Positions 23,192 to 33,990 of a DNA stretch of 64,000 nucleotides are shown one piece after another; positions within the stretch are counted from its first letter, which is position 1, and every line of letters starts with the position of its first letter. Below the pieces are notes generated by a model, which was not told the origin of the DNA, did no database searches, and worked only from the letters and a program-made list of their open reading frames with translations. The position numbers and the translations under genes are program-made. The stretch spans positions 77,314,458-77,378,457 of the forward strand of contig NC_030823.1 in NCBI RefSeq assembly GCF_001704415.2, in the 5' to 3' direction. The DNA comes from Capra hircus. Its lineage: Eukaryota > Chordata > Mammalia > Artiodactyla > Bovidae.

Positions 23192-23424
23192 CTTGCAATT
23201 TCAGTCGTAGGCATATACACTGTGCTCCATACTACATGTACCATAAGGTTGATAGGTGCATTGTAGTCATAACCCCAAAATGAAAAGCCGCAATGTCCAT
23301 AAACTATAGGCTATTTAAAGGAATTGAAGCTTATTTGTACAGTGGAATACAGCAATCAACATAAATGAACTACAACTGCACACGTTCACATAGACTGCTC
23401 TTAGAAACATCATGCTGAGAATGC

Positions 23425-24208
23425 AGGCTAGCTAGGATATGCATAGCCAGGAAGTGGAAGCGACCTAGACGTCCATCGACAGAGGGATGCATAGAGACGC
23501 GGTGCTTATATGATAATCACAGAATATCACTCAGCTGCAACGATACCGGGTCATTTGTAGATATGTGGGTGGACCTAGAGTATCAAACAGAGTGAAGTAA
23601 TTCAGAAAGAGAAAAACAAATTGGTATGTTAATGCATACATGTGGAATCTAGGAAAATGGTAGAGAGGAGCCCGTTTTCAGGGCAGGAATAGAGAAGCAG
23701 ATGTAGAGAGCGGATATGTGGCCGTGGGGGAGGACGGGAGGAACTGGGAAACTGGGATTGATGTGTGTACACACCCATGTGTAAGACAGATGGGTAAGGA
23801 CTTCCCCAGCGGTCCAGTGGTTAAGAATCCAGCTGCTAATGCAGAGGACATGGGTTTGATCCCCAGTCTGGGAAGATCCCACATGCTGTGGAGCCACTAA
23901 GCCCGTGTGCCCTGGAGCCCGAGCTCCACAGCAAGAGAAGCCAGCACAATGAGAAGCCTGCTCACCACAACGAGAGAGAAGCCCCTGCCTTGCAAAACTA
24001 GAGAAATGAAGCAGCGAAGCCCTGGTGCAGCCAAAAGGAAACAGATGACGAGTGGCCCCTGCAGCGCGGCACAGGGAGCTCTCCGGTGCTCACCAAGCTC
24101 TCAGCTCGGTGCTCTGTGGTGATCTAGGGGGCGGGGTGATGGGACGGTGGGATAGGGGCTAGGCGGGAGGTTCAAGACGGAGGGGATATATGTGTTACCA
24201 AACACAAA
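23425..24208 (+). mobile_element. ruminant L1 3' end, split by a CHR SINE
   Basis: 'aagtggaagcgacctagacg', 'gtcatttgtagatatgtggg' and 'cagagtgaagtaattcagaa' precede the SINE. 'ctcagctcggtgctctgtgg' and 'gggaggttcaagacggaggg' follow it. Confidence 0.85.
23797..24045 (+). mobile_element. CHR SINE, long form
   Basis: 'ggtccagtggttaagaatcc', 'gggtttgatccccagtctgg', then the long-form body with 'ggagccactaagcccgtgtg' and an A-rich end. Confidence 0.88.
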
Positions 24209-24211
24209 TCC

Positions 24212-25080
24212 AGGTGCCTGACGCACAGTGAGGCCAAACAATGCCAAAACGTCGGACCCCTCTGCAGAGAAAGGTGGACAGAGGGCCCTGCAAGGAGAAG
24301 GGAGGCTCATGCCTTAAAAACCTTCCCAAACCCCAAAAGCTCTCAGCGAAGCCCTTTTCTAGGAAAGGGAGGGAGCGGCGTAGGGAGAGGTTGTAAACGT
24401 CTGGGTGTCAGATGTTTTGTTCTGGAGGGCAGGTCATGGTCAGTTAACAATGCTCCTGTAACCAAACAAATGGTATTCCCTGTTCTGACAAGAAAGGGCC
24501 AGGTTCCCAGGCACAGCTGCCTCCCTCTGAGGCCCAGTGGTGGCTGAGAGGAAGCAGAGCTCCTCTGGTTGCCCGCTCAGGGCCGGGTCCCCAGACCCTG
24601 CACAGCGTCATCACTAAGGGAGCTGGGCGCCCAGGACCCAGCAGGCCCTCAGGCTCCTCAGGCCCCCCGACTACCAGGGGGCTGGTCCTGCAGACCGTGT
24701 CCTGAGCAGACAGCTGCTGCCATGAGGTCGCAGAAGTGGGGATGCGGGAGAGAGTCACCAGCGCCTCAAGGCCTGGGCCCGGCCGCGCTCTGGCACCATC
24801 AGGACACAGCCTCCCGCCACCCGCTGGGTGGGCTGGAGAGCCCCAGGGAGAAGCCCTGATCCGCCCCTTACCTCACTTTCCACGCGAGGACCGCTGCTCC
24901 ACCGACCGTTGGCTGAACGGTACACTACCGGTCGCTCACCCACAGCTGGTCCTGGGGGAGGGCCAGCACAGCTGACCAATGGCTGAGCGGGGCCACTAAT
25001 GGTCCGCGGAAACGGCTGCCTGGTAACCCGGGTGTTGGGTAAAGGTGCAGAGTAACAGACCTGTGCAAAGGGCACACTAG
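24212..25080 (-). mobile_element. probable solo LTR of a bovid endogenous retrovirus
   Basis: Blocks such as 'gtgaggccaaacaatgccaa', 'ggctcatgccttaaaaacct', 'ggtcatggtcagttaacaat' and 'tccccagaccctgcacagcg' resemble the antisense of a common bovine class II LTR. No gag, pol or env sequence flanks it, so it would be a solo LTR. Ends are approximate and no clean target duplication was found. Confidence 0.5.
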
Positions 25081-25117
25081 GAGCCAGCAGAAGCACAAGA
25101 AGCCAAGACAAACCCAC

Positions 25118-25338
25118 TGCTGCTGCTAAGTCACTTCAGTCGTGCCCGACCCTCAGCGACCCCATGGAAGCAGCCCACCAGGCTCCCCCGTCCCTGGGAT
25201 TCTCCGGGGAAGAACACTGGAGTGGGTTGCCATTTCCTTCTCCAATGCATGAAAGTGAAAAGCGAAAGTGAAGTCGCTCAGTCGTGTCCGACCCTCAGCG
25301 ACCCCATGGACTGCAGCCCACCAGGCTCTTCCATCCAT
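25118..25338 (-). mobile_element. Bov-A2 SINE
   Basis: Two BovA units joined by 'ccaatgcatgaaagtgaaaa'. The insertion is bracketed by a perfect 11-bp duplication, gacaaacccac (25107-25117 and 25339-25349). Confidence 0.95.
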
Positions 25339-25349
25339 GACAAACCCAC

Positions 25350-25715
25350 AGGAAGACTTAAAACCCCTGCCCACATCACAGACGCTAAGATTGTACCGGG
25401 CAACACATGAAAAGATGTTCAACATCAACAACAAAAAGGGGAAGAAAATAAAAATCGCAATAAGTTACAACTTCACACCCACTAGGATGGTCATGATCAA
25501 AATGAAAGACAAGAACACACGCTGGTGAGGATGTAGAGGAACTGAAAGCTTCGCATGGTGCTGATGGAGACATGACACTCTCAAGAGGATTAGAAAACAT
25601 GCTTATGTACAAGTTAGTGCATGAACATTCATCACAGATTATCCACAAGAGAAACAAATCAAACGTCCATTTACTAATGACTGGATAAAGGCAATGGTCC
25701 ATCTCGACAGTGGAC
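25350..25715 (+). mobile_element. old L1 ORF2 remnant
   Basis: 'acacatgaaaagatgttcaa' and 'aacgtccatttactaatgac' are typical old L1 ORF2 3' blocks in sense orientation. Some sequence left of the Bov-A2 belongs to the same element. Confidence 0.65.
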
Positions 25716-25721
25716 TGTTTA

Positions 25722-25908
25722 TTGTTGAGTCACTAAGTCATGTCTGACCCTTCTGCAGCTCCCTGGACTGTAGCCCACCACGCTCCTCTGTTCATGGAGT
25801 TTCCTAGGGAAGAATATTGGAGTGTTTTGTTATTTCCTTCTCCAAGGGATATTCCTGACCCAGGGATAGAACCACTCTTCTCGCTCTTGCATTGGCAGCA
25901 GGTTCTTT
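25722..25908 (-). mobile_element. Bov-tA SINE
   Basis: 'gactgtagcccaccacgctc' (BovA part) through 'gcattggcagcaggttcttt' (tRNA-like head), antisense. Confidence 0.88.
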
Positions 25909-26938
25909 GAATAAAACACCACTAATTAAGGATGAGAAACACTTGGAATTTGTAAGGCACCTGAACTATAAACATTCTTGAAATACAGATTCATTCCTTT
26001 CAAGTACAAGCCACATAATTCATGCAGAGGTAAAAAATCACCTGGTAGAGATTTTTAGAAGACTTCAAATTGCAATTAGCACATCGAATATCCACATAGA
26101 TATTCTGTTTCTGAAGTCCTTAGTGGAATTTTTTCAGTGCCTCAAAACATGAACAAATTCAAAATCTCCTCCCACCCTCAGGTCTTGTTTACAGATTTAA
26201 TGGGTGGTATCTATAACCTGTTTGCTTAGCAAAAGGAACCTCAGCACTGCTCCAACTCAACCATCAGCAGTTGGAAATCACCCAAGTTCCAATTCCATTT
26301 AGTTTTAGGCACAGGAGATTATGGTAAAGTGGTGAAAAGGGAAGAAAAGAGGGTCTCTAAATTCGGGTCTCAGAATTCAGGCCCCTGCGCCTTCTAATTC
26401 TGGGCACCTGCCTCCTGCTCTTTTCTAGCCATCAGGCTGACGCTGGCCCATCTCAACACAGCCTGCAAACTATGTGCCGTCCCACGCGGAAATTCCTCAT
26501 GAAGGCTTGGCTTTATCCAAAACAGATCTGATCCTGTTATACTCAGGCTCCTATCATGTCTTTATCTTGCCATGACCCGACTATCCTAGGTAATCAGAAG
26601 AAAAGGTCTGCAAGCCATCAACATGTTCCAAAGGAATCATTTTTTGCATCGAGATCCAACGGAAACAGAGTCCAATCCCCACTCCAGCACACACACACAC
26701 ACGGGGCCCTACTAAACCGCAACGGGCCCACTTCACTTTTATGCTCACAACCCAGCTCTTCAGATGGGGCTCATCATGGCCTAGAGAACCTTCCATTTCA
26801 TGGATTACAAGAAAAAAAGGAGAGAGACAGAGAAAATGAGCCATGAAGACCAGGCAGAGAAGGCGAGCAAGGATGAGAGGGTTCAAAGTCGATCTGAGAC
26901 TACCAAGAAACAGAACAACTATTATGTTAAACTCCCCC
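25909..26938. other. about 1 kb unique DNA
   Basis: No gene recognised. A short CA run lies near 26690-26702. Overlapping frames at 26556-27012 show no domain and run into L1. Confidence 0.55.
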
Positions 26939-26939
26939 C

Positions 26940-27188
26940 AGAAAATAGAGGTGGTGGGGGAGAAATAAACCAGAAGTTTGGGATAAGCAGTTATTATACT
27001 ACCACTGTGCATAAAATACTGATAAACAACAAGGTCCTACTGTATAACTCAGGGAACTATATTCAATACCTTGCAATAACTTATAATGAAAAAGAATATA
27101 TGTATAGTTGAATCACTTTGCTGGACACTTGAGACTAACACAACGTTGTAAAACAACCACGCTTGGATAAAAATTTCATTTAAAAAAA
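26940..27188 (+). mobile_element. L1 (L1MA-like) 3' end
   Basis: 'aacaaggtcctactgtataa', 'gttgaatcactttgctggac' and 'taacacaacgttgtaaaaca' then an A-rich tail. Confidence 0.87.
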
Positions 27189-27665
27189 GTAGCGTGAGAA
27201 AAAGGTCATAAAGCCATTGCTCTAACAGTCAAGCAAAAGAAAAGGTATCTAAAGGAAAGAAAAAGGGAAAGAAACTGAAAAATTCATAACAGGGAAAACA
27301 CAATATTTCCTATCATAAGCAAAATCCTGACAAAGAAGCTGATGTCACAAAAACTCAGTAATGTTTGTTGAATGAATAGGTAAACGAGTCACTAATTTTA
27401 AAGTCACTGCAATAAAACCAAACTCATCATTTTCTCTCCAAAACTCATTACTTCTTCTGTTGATAATAAAATCACTTTCTCAGTTGCCTGAGCTCAGAAC
27501 CCGGGAGTCACCTGTACTATCCATTTTGCTCTGCTGGTCAACTTCAGACATTCAGGTATAATTAATTCTTTCCTCACCAGGCTTTTTAACCCAGCCGTCC
27601 CTGTCCACTATGACCCACTCAGCCTGCATCTTAATTATAGATTCAACAAGTGTTTGGTGCGGACC
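27189..27665. other. no gene recognised
   Basis: Apparently unique sequence. Confidence 0.55.
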
Positions 27666-27667
27666 TA

Positions 27668-27878
27668 CTGGACATCCTTCCCTAGTGGCTCAGTTGGTGA
27701 AGAATCTGCCTGCAGTGCAGGAAACCTGGGTTTGATCCACGGATTGGAAAGATCCCCTGGAGAAGGAAATGGCAACCCACTCCAGTATTCTTGCCTGGAG
27801 AATCCCATGGACAGAGGAGCCTGGCAGGGTACAGCCCATGGGGTCACAAAGAGTCAGACATGACTGTGCGACTAACTT
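27668..27878 (+). mobile_element. Bov-tA SINE
   Basis: A well-preserved copy: 'agtggctcagttggtgaaga', 'ggagaaggaaatggcaaccc' and 'gggtcacaaagagtcagaca'. Possible short duplications: actggacat before and actagacat after. Confidence 0.94.
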
Positions 27879-28159
27879 TCACTTTCTCTTTTCACTAGAC
27901 ATTCGCTAGACACGAGCATCTTACCACACGAGACGCTCTGGCCTGCAAGGAGCTCAGATCAGAGCTATGAACACATAACGCAGCGTGACAAAAATAACCT
28001 GGGAGCTCTTTACTGGAGACTAACTGGCCAGCTCACAGCTGACTTATTATTATATTCTCACTCTCCAGAGCCTCTTCCCTTTTATGTAATATTTTCAGCT
28101 CCCCATCCTGAGGGACTAGCGTGTCAGAGGCACTAGGGAAGGGACCAACCGCTTCACAT

Positions 28160-28372
28160 ACTTCATCTCACCATGCCTCAAAATAACGCTAGGGTTGTTT
28201 AAAAATGAGGAACTGGTGTTCACCAGTTAAAAGTAAGAAGTAATTAAGTTTCTTAATGAGGGAACTGAGGCCCAGAGGGGTTGAACTGCTTGCCAGAGTT
28301 TACACAGCAAGTAAACCAGTGCAGCCGCGTGTCTGACTCTGCACCGGTGCTCGCCTCCTCTGCGGGACTGCA
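28160..28372 (-). mobile_element. MIR SINE
   Basis: 'gggaactgaggcccagaggg' and 'ttgccagagtttacacagca' are the antisense MIR core. Confidence 0.8.
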
Positions 28373-28471
28373 CGTGGTCACCGGACATACTTCCTTAAAA
28401 CTCTCTGTCACTCACAGCGCTGAAACATACACATTACCACATGCAAAATAGACAGCCAGAGAGAATTTGCT

Positions 28472-28686
28472 CTCTGACACAGGGAGCTCAGACCCGGAGC
28501 TCTGTGACAACCTAGAGGAGTGGGATTGGGTGGGAGGTGGGAGCGAGGTTCAAGAGTGGAGGGGGGTGGTGTGTATACCTATGGCTGGTTCGTGTTGATG
28601 TGTGGCAGAAACCAATATGATATTGTAAAGCAATTATCCTTTGATTAAAAATTAATTAATTACAATAAATAATTAATTTAAAAAAA
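28472..28686 (+). mobile_element. ruminant L1 3' end
   Basis: 'gacacagggagctcagaccc', 'ctggttcgtgttgatgtgtg' and 'gtaaagcaattatcctttga' in sense L1 order, then an AT-rich tail. Confidence 0.87.
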
Positions 28687-28689
28687 CAA

Positions 28690-29074
28690 CTCTCCATCAG
28701 TCGCTTCCAAACCCATCGCCCAAAGGAACCCAGCCCTAGGGATCTTCACACTTCTTTTCACCAGATCATAGCTTGCTATACTTGCTTGACTCTCCCCAAC
28801 GCAAACTGTGTTCCCTTGAGGATGAACTCCACCTTATTCCCCTCGTGCTTTTCAGCTCATTCTAAACCGTTCCTTCCCCAAACCCAACATGGCTTCCTCT
28901 TCTCCAGCTGTTTACATCTTGCCTGTGTGGCAAGACCCAACTAAGGTCACCATCCTCCCTAAAAATATTGTCCACCAACAGAAAGCCCACCCTCATGCTC
29001 TCTTCTCTAGAATCTCAAAGTCTTGATATGTAAGTAACCTACATAATCAGACACTGACTTGAATGGCTATTTAA
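28690..29074. other. no gene recognised
   Basis: Unique C-rich sequence. Confidence 0.55.
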
Positions 29075-29077
29075 CTT

Positions 29078-29655
29078 TTTTTTTTCAGCTGAAGCATAGT
29101 TGATCTAGACTCCCTGGAGGCTCAGGCGTAAGGAATTCACCTGCAGTGCGGGAGCTAGCTGCAGGAGACTTGGGCTGATCCCTGGGTCAGGAAGATTCCC
29201 CTGGAGGAAGGCATGGCAGCCCACTCCAGGATTCTTGCCTGGAGGATCCCGTGCTCAGGGGAGCCTGGTGGGCTGCAGCCCATGGGGTCGTGAAGCCGGA
29301 CACGCCTGAAGTGCTCTCAGCTGTCCAGCAAAGAGACTCAGTTACACAGACATAGATGTCTTTTTGCCAGATTATTTGCCCTCGTAAGTTGTTACAAAAT
29401 ATTGAGGATAGTTCCCTGTGCTATACAGCAGGTCCTTGTTGGCTGCTTGCTTTTTATAGTAGCGTGTAGGTGTTAATCCCTTACTCCTAACTTAGCCCTC
29501 CTCCCTTTTCCCCTTTGGTAACCATAAGATTGTTTTCTATGTCTGTGGGTTTATTTCTGTTTTTTTTTTATATAAGTTCATTTGTATCATTTATTAGATT
29601 CCACACAAAAGCAGTATCATAGGACACTTGTCTTGCACTTTCTGGCTTACATCAC
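29078..29655 (-). mobile_element. L1 3' UTR, split by Bov-tA
   Basis: Starts with the poly-T end and 'ctgaagcatagttgatctag', is interrupted, then resumes with 'gtccagcaaagagactcagt', 'cctgtgctatacagcaggtc' and 'ttctatgtctgtgggtttat'. Confidence 0.87.
29110..29324 (+). mobile_element. Bov-tA SINE
   Basis: 'ctccctggaggctcaggcgt' head and 'ggcatggcagcccactccag' body, inserted in the antisense L1. Confidence 0.9.
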
Positions 29656-30416
29656 TGAATCATTATTTAATTAACAAGCATCTGCCCTTAACTGTGAGCT
29701 ATAAGAATCAAGGATCCTAATCTTTATATCTTTTGCCTGTGCCTTTTTACAAAGAAGGGGCTTCACAACTAAATGAATACCTGGACATTAATGATGATTC
29801 ATAACTCAGCCAACACTCTTTGGAGGGTTATGGGAATCAGAAATATAAGGATTAATGCTTGTCCAAATGATAAAATGTCTTCAGGAAGGAAAATGGCACA
29901 AATATTGCACTGAAGTGCATATACTAAGTTATAATTAATTTTCCAGTAGATATAAACAGGTGTATTTTTATTATGATATTAGCATAACTTCACTGATGAA
30001 AAAACATCCAGCCTTAAAATAGTGTATAGCCACAAAGTTACACGTTTAATAACATCAAAATGTTCTCCACAATGTGCTAATTAACCCAACTCAGATTTAT
30101 TGTCAGCATCTAGATATCAGAAGAAAAGGAAAATAGAGATTGACTTCCCCAAGATCCTTTGAATTCTGACTCCACTGAGGACAGAAGAAGAGAGAGGCCA
30201 AAGTGAGGTGTCAGGCAGTACCTCCGTACCCAACTTGGTGCTTCTGAGAAGCTATATTAACAGAACCAAGTACTTTGAAAGTATCTAAAAATAGGACTTC
30301 AGGAACAATCCTTTCAAACATCCAGAACATGGGTTAAATGATTTCTCAAGGCCCTTTCCAAATTCTTTTTTTTCCCCAAAGACAGCAGAGTTAGAGACGG
30401 TTAAGATGCTCTACCC
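29656..30416. other. AT-rich unique DNA
   Basis: No gene or repeat recognised. Confidence 0.55.
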
Positions 30417-30419
30417 AGG

Positions 30420-30560
30420 AGCTCCCTGGTGGTCCAGCGGCTATGACTCCATGCACCCAAAGCAGGGGACCCAGGTGCGGTCCCTGGTCACGGAAATGGA
30501 TCCCTCGTGCTGAAACCAAGTGCAGCCAAACAAACAAACACATATGTTTAAAAAAAGATG
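30420..30560 (+). mobile_element. CHR SINE
   Basis: 'ccctggtggtccagcggcta', 'gtgcggtccctggtcacgga' and the 'gtgcagccaaacaaac' A-rich tail. Confidence 0.88.
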
Positions 30561-32409
30561 CTGTGCAGCACCTCAGCCCTGGCCTTCCTTCCCTTCTGCT
30601 GCTAGTTCTCCATCCTCAGCACCAGGCGAGCTTGATACTTCTGACGACACACCCACCCCCATCACCCCCAAACAGCGTTCGCTGAGTCATGGGCCTCTTA
30701 AAGTCCCCTGCAGCGAAAAGGCAACTCCTGGTTCTGATGTCAGATGCTTAGCAATTCAAGCTGTAGTCGGACGATGAAGTGTGTGCCCGTATATAGAGCC
30801 AACCTCCCGTGTAATATCCGCGCACTCTCTTTGCACTGAAAACGCCTTATCTGATCTGCAGGATGAGTTGCTGTTCAGCCTCTCTTGGCAAGTTTGCTTT
30901 CTGTTTCATTAAGTGGTTAAAGGCAGAGCTCTCACGACACAGAGGATGGATGTGTGCCCTCAACTACATTCTGGGAGCCGTGAGTATGAAAATTAGGACA
31001 TTACAGCCAAACTCAATAGCACATTTTTTTGCAGTCACTGTCAGCACTGTCAACCTGAGAGTCATTCACTGACACGCAGGAGAGACGACAGTGTGATGAG
31101 GCCCAAAGGCATATGGTACTGAAGTCAGGATCAGCCGTCCATTTAAAGTGAAATCAGTCAGCAGAGTCCTGGTGTTAATATCAGAATCTTTGTTTTTAAA
31201 CACGTCAGAATTCTAGATGCTCGTTCTACAGAGATTTAAAGGACACTCTATAGAATCAGAGTCTACTTTGTACAGAATGGCTATTATTATCGAAAATATC
31301 CAGTGCCTTGTATATTAGACACACGAACTTTTTAAAAACACCTGGAAGTCTTTTGTCTCTGTTTCAGAACCACGCGTTACTGATAAATTCAGCTGTGTTT
31401 GGTTTTACTTTCATGTGAAGAAACATCCCTCTCTTGAACACCAATCTTCCATATCAGGATAATGAAAGGGATGCCTGTAGAAAGGGAAATCACGCCTTTG
31501 TCGTTGACAAGGGAACAAGCGAGGCTCGTGAGGCTTTAGAACCACAGCCATCCGTCCTGTCCGTGCTCTTCAGCTGTGCAGGCTCAGGAAGGGACCACAG
31601 TGGGGTGAAAAGGAACAGATACGCAGGCTGTGGGCAGCAACATGAAGGCTGCATCCCTCACTCTCCTGCGGCCGAAGACTTCAACACGGCAGGTAAGACC
31701 TTTTGAAAGTGCCTGACTGTCTACTGTCTACCCTTAGGACATGGCCAAGAATTGTAGCTACTGAATGTCTTTTAAAAACAGAGCAAAAAAAAAAAAAAAT
31801 TTTTTTTAAACAGACTCCCAAAAGAAAGCCTCCACTTTGTAGCAACGAGCATCTACAGCTCAGAATCCACCAACAGCCAGTGGTTCCTTGGAACACAGGG
31901 CTTTGTCACCTGGAGCCGGTCCCAAGAGGGTAAGCATCACCATGGGGAGGCCTGCTGTGACGAGCTCCAGGTCCTGCTGCTGTAAGAATCCGCGGAGAGA
32001 GCCGAGATGCAGGTGGAAATTCAAAGGCGATGTTGCTAAACTGAAAGGCAATTATTTGGCCCCCATGGCTACACTTCTAGGTTCAAGACTTAAGAACAAA
32101 TTTTGCCCAAATGATTATATAAAATATCATGTGTATACAAAAATTTTAAACCAAAAATATATATTATTCATTAAGCATTTTTTCCTCCAAAAGAAGGAGT
32201 CCTACTCTGTGTGGCTTCTGCATGCTGGCCCCAGGTCCCAGCCACCTCACAGGCCCTCCCAGCATGCGCTTGCATCCTCAACAGCTGGCAGCTCCTGGGT
32301 CTTCTGCACACTGTGCCGTGTGTTGAATGAAGTCAATCTCCCAGGGCACCTCTCTCTGCCAAGGGCATGCCTATATCCCTACCATTAGCCCCAGTGTTGA
32401 CAGGTATAG
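30561..32409 (+). other. 1.85-kb repeat-poor block with splice-like junctions
   Basis: No clear interspersed repeat. Seen directly: an AP-1/NF-E2-like TGAGTCA near 30682-30688, a TATA-like 'gtatatagag' near 30789, an open interval 31458-31692 preceded by 'cttccatatcag' and followed by a consensus donor CAG|GTAAGA, and a T-run acceptor 'ttttttaaacag' ending at 31813 with a donor GG|GTAAGC at 31930. Joining these would reach a stop within about nine codons of the second interval. Any transcript is inference; no protein family is recognised. Confidence 0.3.
31785..31807. repeat. A15T8 homopolymer junction
   Basis: Fifteen A followed by eight T with no identifiable retroelement body attached. 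Confidence 0.9.

Positions 32410-32447
<38 letters not shown>
32410..32447. repeat. (TG)n microsatellite
   Basis: An uninterrupted run of about 18 TG units. Confidence 0.97.
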
Positions 32448-32448
<1 letters not shown>

Positions 32449-32449
32449 T

Positions 32450-32886
32450 CAGGTCCAGATCCACGTGCTGTCACCAATTTCGCGCTGGTCTCCAGCTGAG
32501 ATGCCTCCTGTTCATCCCTGGGGAGTAGCCCCTCTCTCCCCTACACCATCAGTGATGTCAGGGCCTCATCTGGTCTCATCTGTCAGCCTCCACTGGTGCA
32601 TTCCAATGGTCTCGGCAACACCCAAATAAAGACGCCCAGGAGGCTGTGGAAATTCTGATTCAGAAAGTTTCTGGAAGGCTTCAAAGTGCACAGCAAATCT
32701 GATGGGAATGACTGAGATAATCCAAGGAGAAGAAAGCTGAACTCCTGTGCTCGTACAGCCCGCTCTGTGTAATGGGTCCACATCCTGAGTGTGGAGTCCA
32801 AGAGGGTAAAGAACATTACCGACAGATGTCCAGTTCCCCTTGGACACTGCTCAGCACAGTCTCAGGCTCAGTAGATACCCAGGAAG
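32450..32886. other. no gene recognised
   Basis: Unique sequence. Antisense frames at 32566-32847 have no recognised domain. Confidence 0.5.
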
Positions 32887-32888
32887 GT

Positions 32889-33066
32889 GGAAGCGTTAGT
32901 CATTCAGTCGTGTCCAACTCTGTGTGACCCCATGGACTGTAGCCCACCAGTCTCCTCTGTTCATGGGATTTTTTCCAGTAAGAACACTGGAGTGGGTTGC
33001 CATTTCCTCCTCCAGGGGATCTTTACCCAGGACTAAGTAGCCAACTGCTTCCTTTCCTGGTGAGTG
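32889..33066 (-). mobile_element. Bov-tA SINE
   Basis: 'tagtcattcagtcgtgtcca' to 'ccatttcctcctccagggga'. The tRNA-like head is degraded. Confidence 0.88.
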
Positions 33067-33766
33067 GTAAACAGCAAGAACCAGTGATCCCTCCTTCCGG
33101 AGTGGAGGGTCTCCATTTAGCAGAGATGGTTGCTCTCTTTGTTACCTTCCCTTAAGGTGCTCAGGGACTAGCAACCTTGGGTGGTATGTAGGTGTGACCG
33201 CAGGTCTGCCCTGCCACTCAGGGGTCCGGAGTCATGTCCTCACCTCTCCGGAACGAGTCACTCACTGCTCTTTCTGCCTCAGCCCCCTCCCCACCTCAAC
33301 ACAAGCAGAAAGCTTCTCCTTTGTCTCGGTCAATACGCTGTGAGTGCTTCCGCGGTGGGATTTATAGACCCTGGCGATACGACGTAACCCACTCCATAGT
33401 GGCGAGGGAAGCTGCTTTTCATCTCGGTTTGCTTAACTTTTCAGAAGGCAAGAGACAGGAGACACCCGAGGGCGTCCCCAGGAATAAACGGTAAGCAGGC
33501 GTCAAGCCAAAGCAGCGACTCGCCTCCTGAATTTACTCCTGCAGAACAGTCTGCATTTCCCCCAAACTTCTCCCTCTCCAAACCATCACATGCTGCTCCC
33601 TCTGCTGAAAGACACTTAGGTTGCTTCTTCTCTGGAAATTCCAGCTCATCCTTCAAGGCCCAGATCAAAGTTTCTCCCTCCTGGGCAGGCTTCCCCAGGC
33701 AGCGATGGTGATCCATGACACAGCGCTTCAGACGACTGTCTAAAACCATTACATACGTGTGCATGC
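33067..33766. other. unique DNA
   Basis: No gene recognised. The GC-richer part at 33190-33400 has scattered CpG but no island. Confidence 0.5.
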
Positions 33767-33767
33767 G

Positions 33768-33990
33768 CTAAGTTGCTTCCATCCTTCTGTCGTGTCCAAC
33801 TCTTTGCGACGCCATGGACCGTGGCCCACTAGGCTCCTCTGTCCGTGGGATTCTCCTACCAAGAGTACTGGAGTGGGTTGCCGTTTCCTTGCCCAGGGGT
33901 CTTCCCGACCCGGGGATCAAACTCACACCTCTTTATGTCTCCTGCATTGGCAGGCAGGTTCTTTACCGCCAGCGCCACCTGGGAACCCCA
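33768..33990 (-). mobile_element. Bov-tA SINE
   Basis: 'cttctgtcgtgtccaactct' through 'attggcaggcaggttcttta' and 'gcgccacctgggaacccc'. Confidence 0.93.

Larger units (their letters stand above)
20925..23415 (+). mobile_element. old L1 (L1M/HAL1-like) ORF2 remnant, split by BovB
   Basis: Sense L1-like blocks, such as 'acactgctggtggaggtggg' near 21246 and 'gtacagtggaatacagcaat' near 23337, lie either side of the BovB insertion. Strongly diverged. Confidence 0.6.

Noticed and set aside
24755..25117. 120-codon minus-strand frame starting with a leader-like hydrophobic stretch
   Set aside because: It lies almost wholly in the probable LTR, and the hydrophobic start is followed by low-complexity sequence with no conserved motif.
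27668..27878. tRNA genes in the many box-B-like 'ggttcgatccc' sites
   Set aside because: All sit in tRNA-derived SINE heads (CHR, Bov-tA) that lack a complete cloverleaf; none is an independent tRNA gene.
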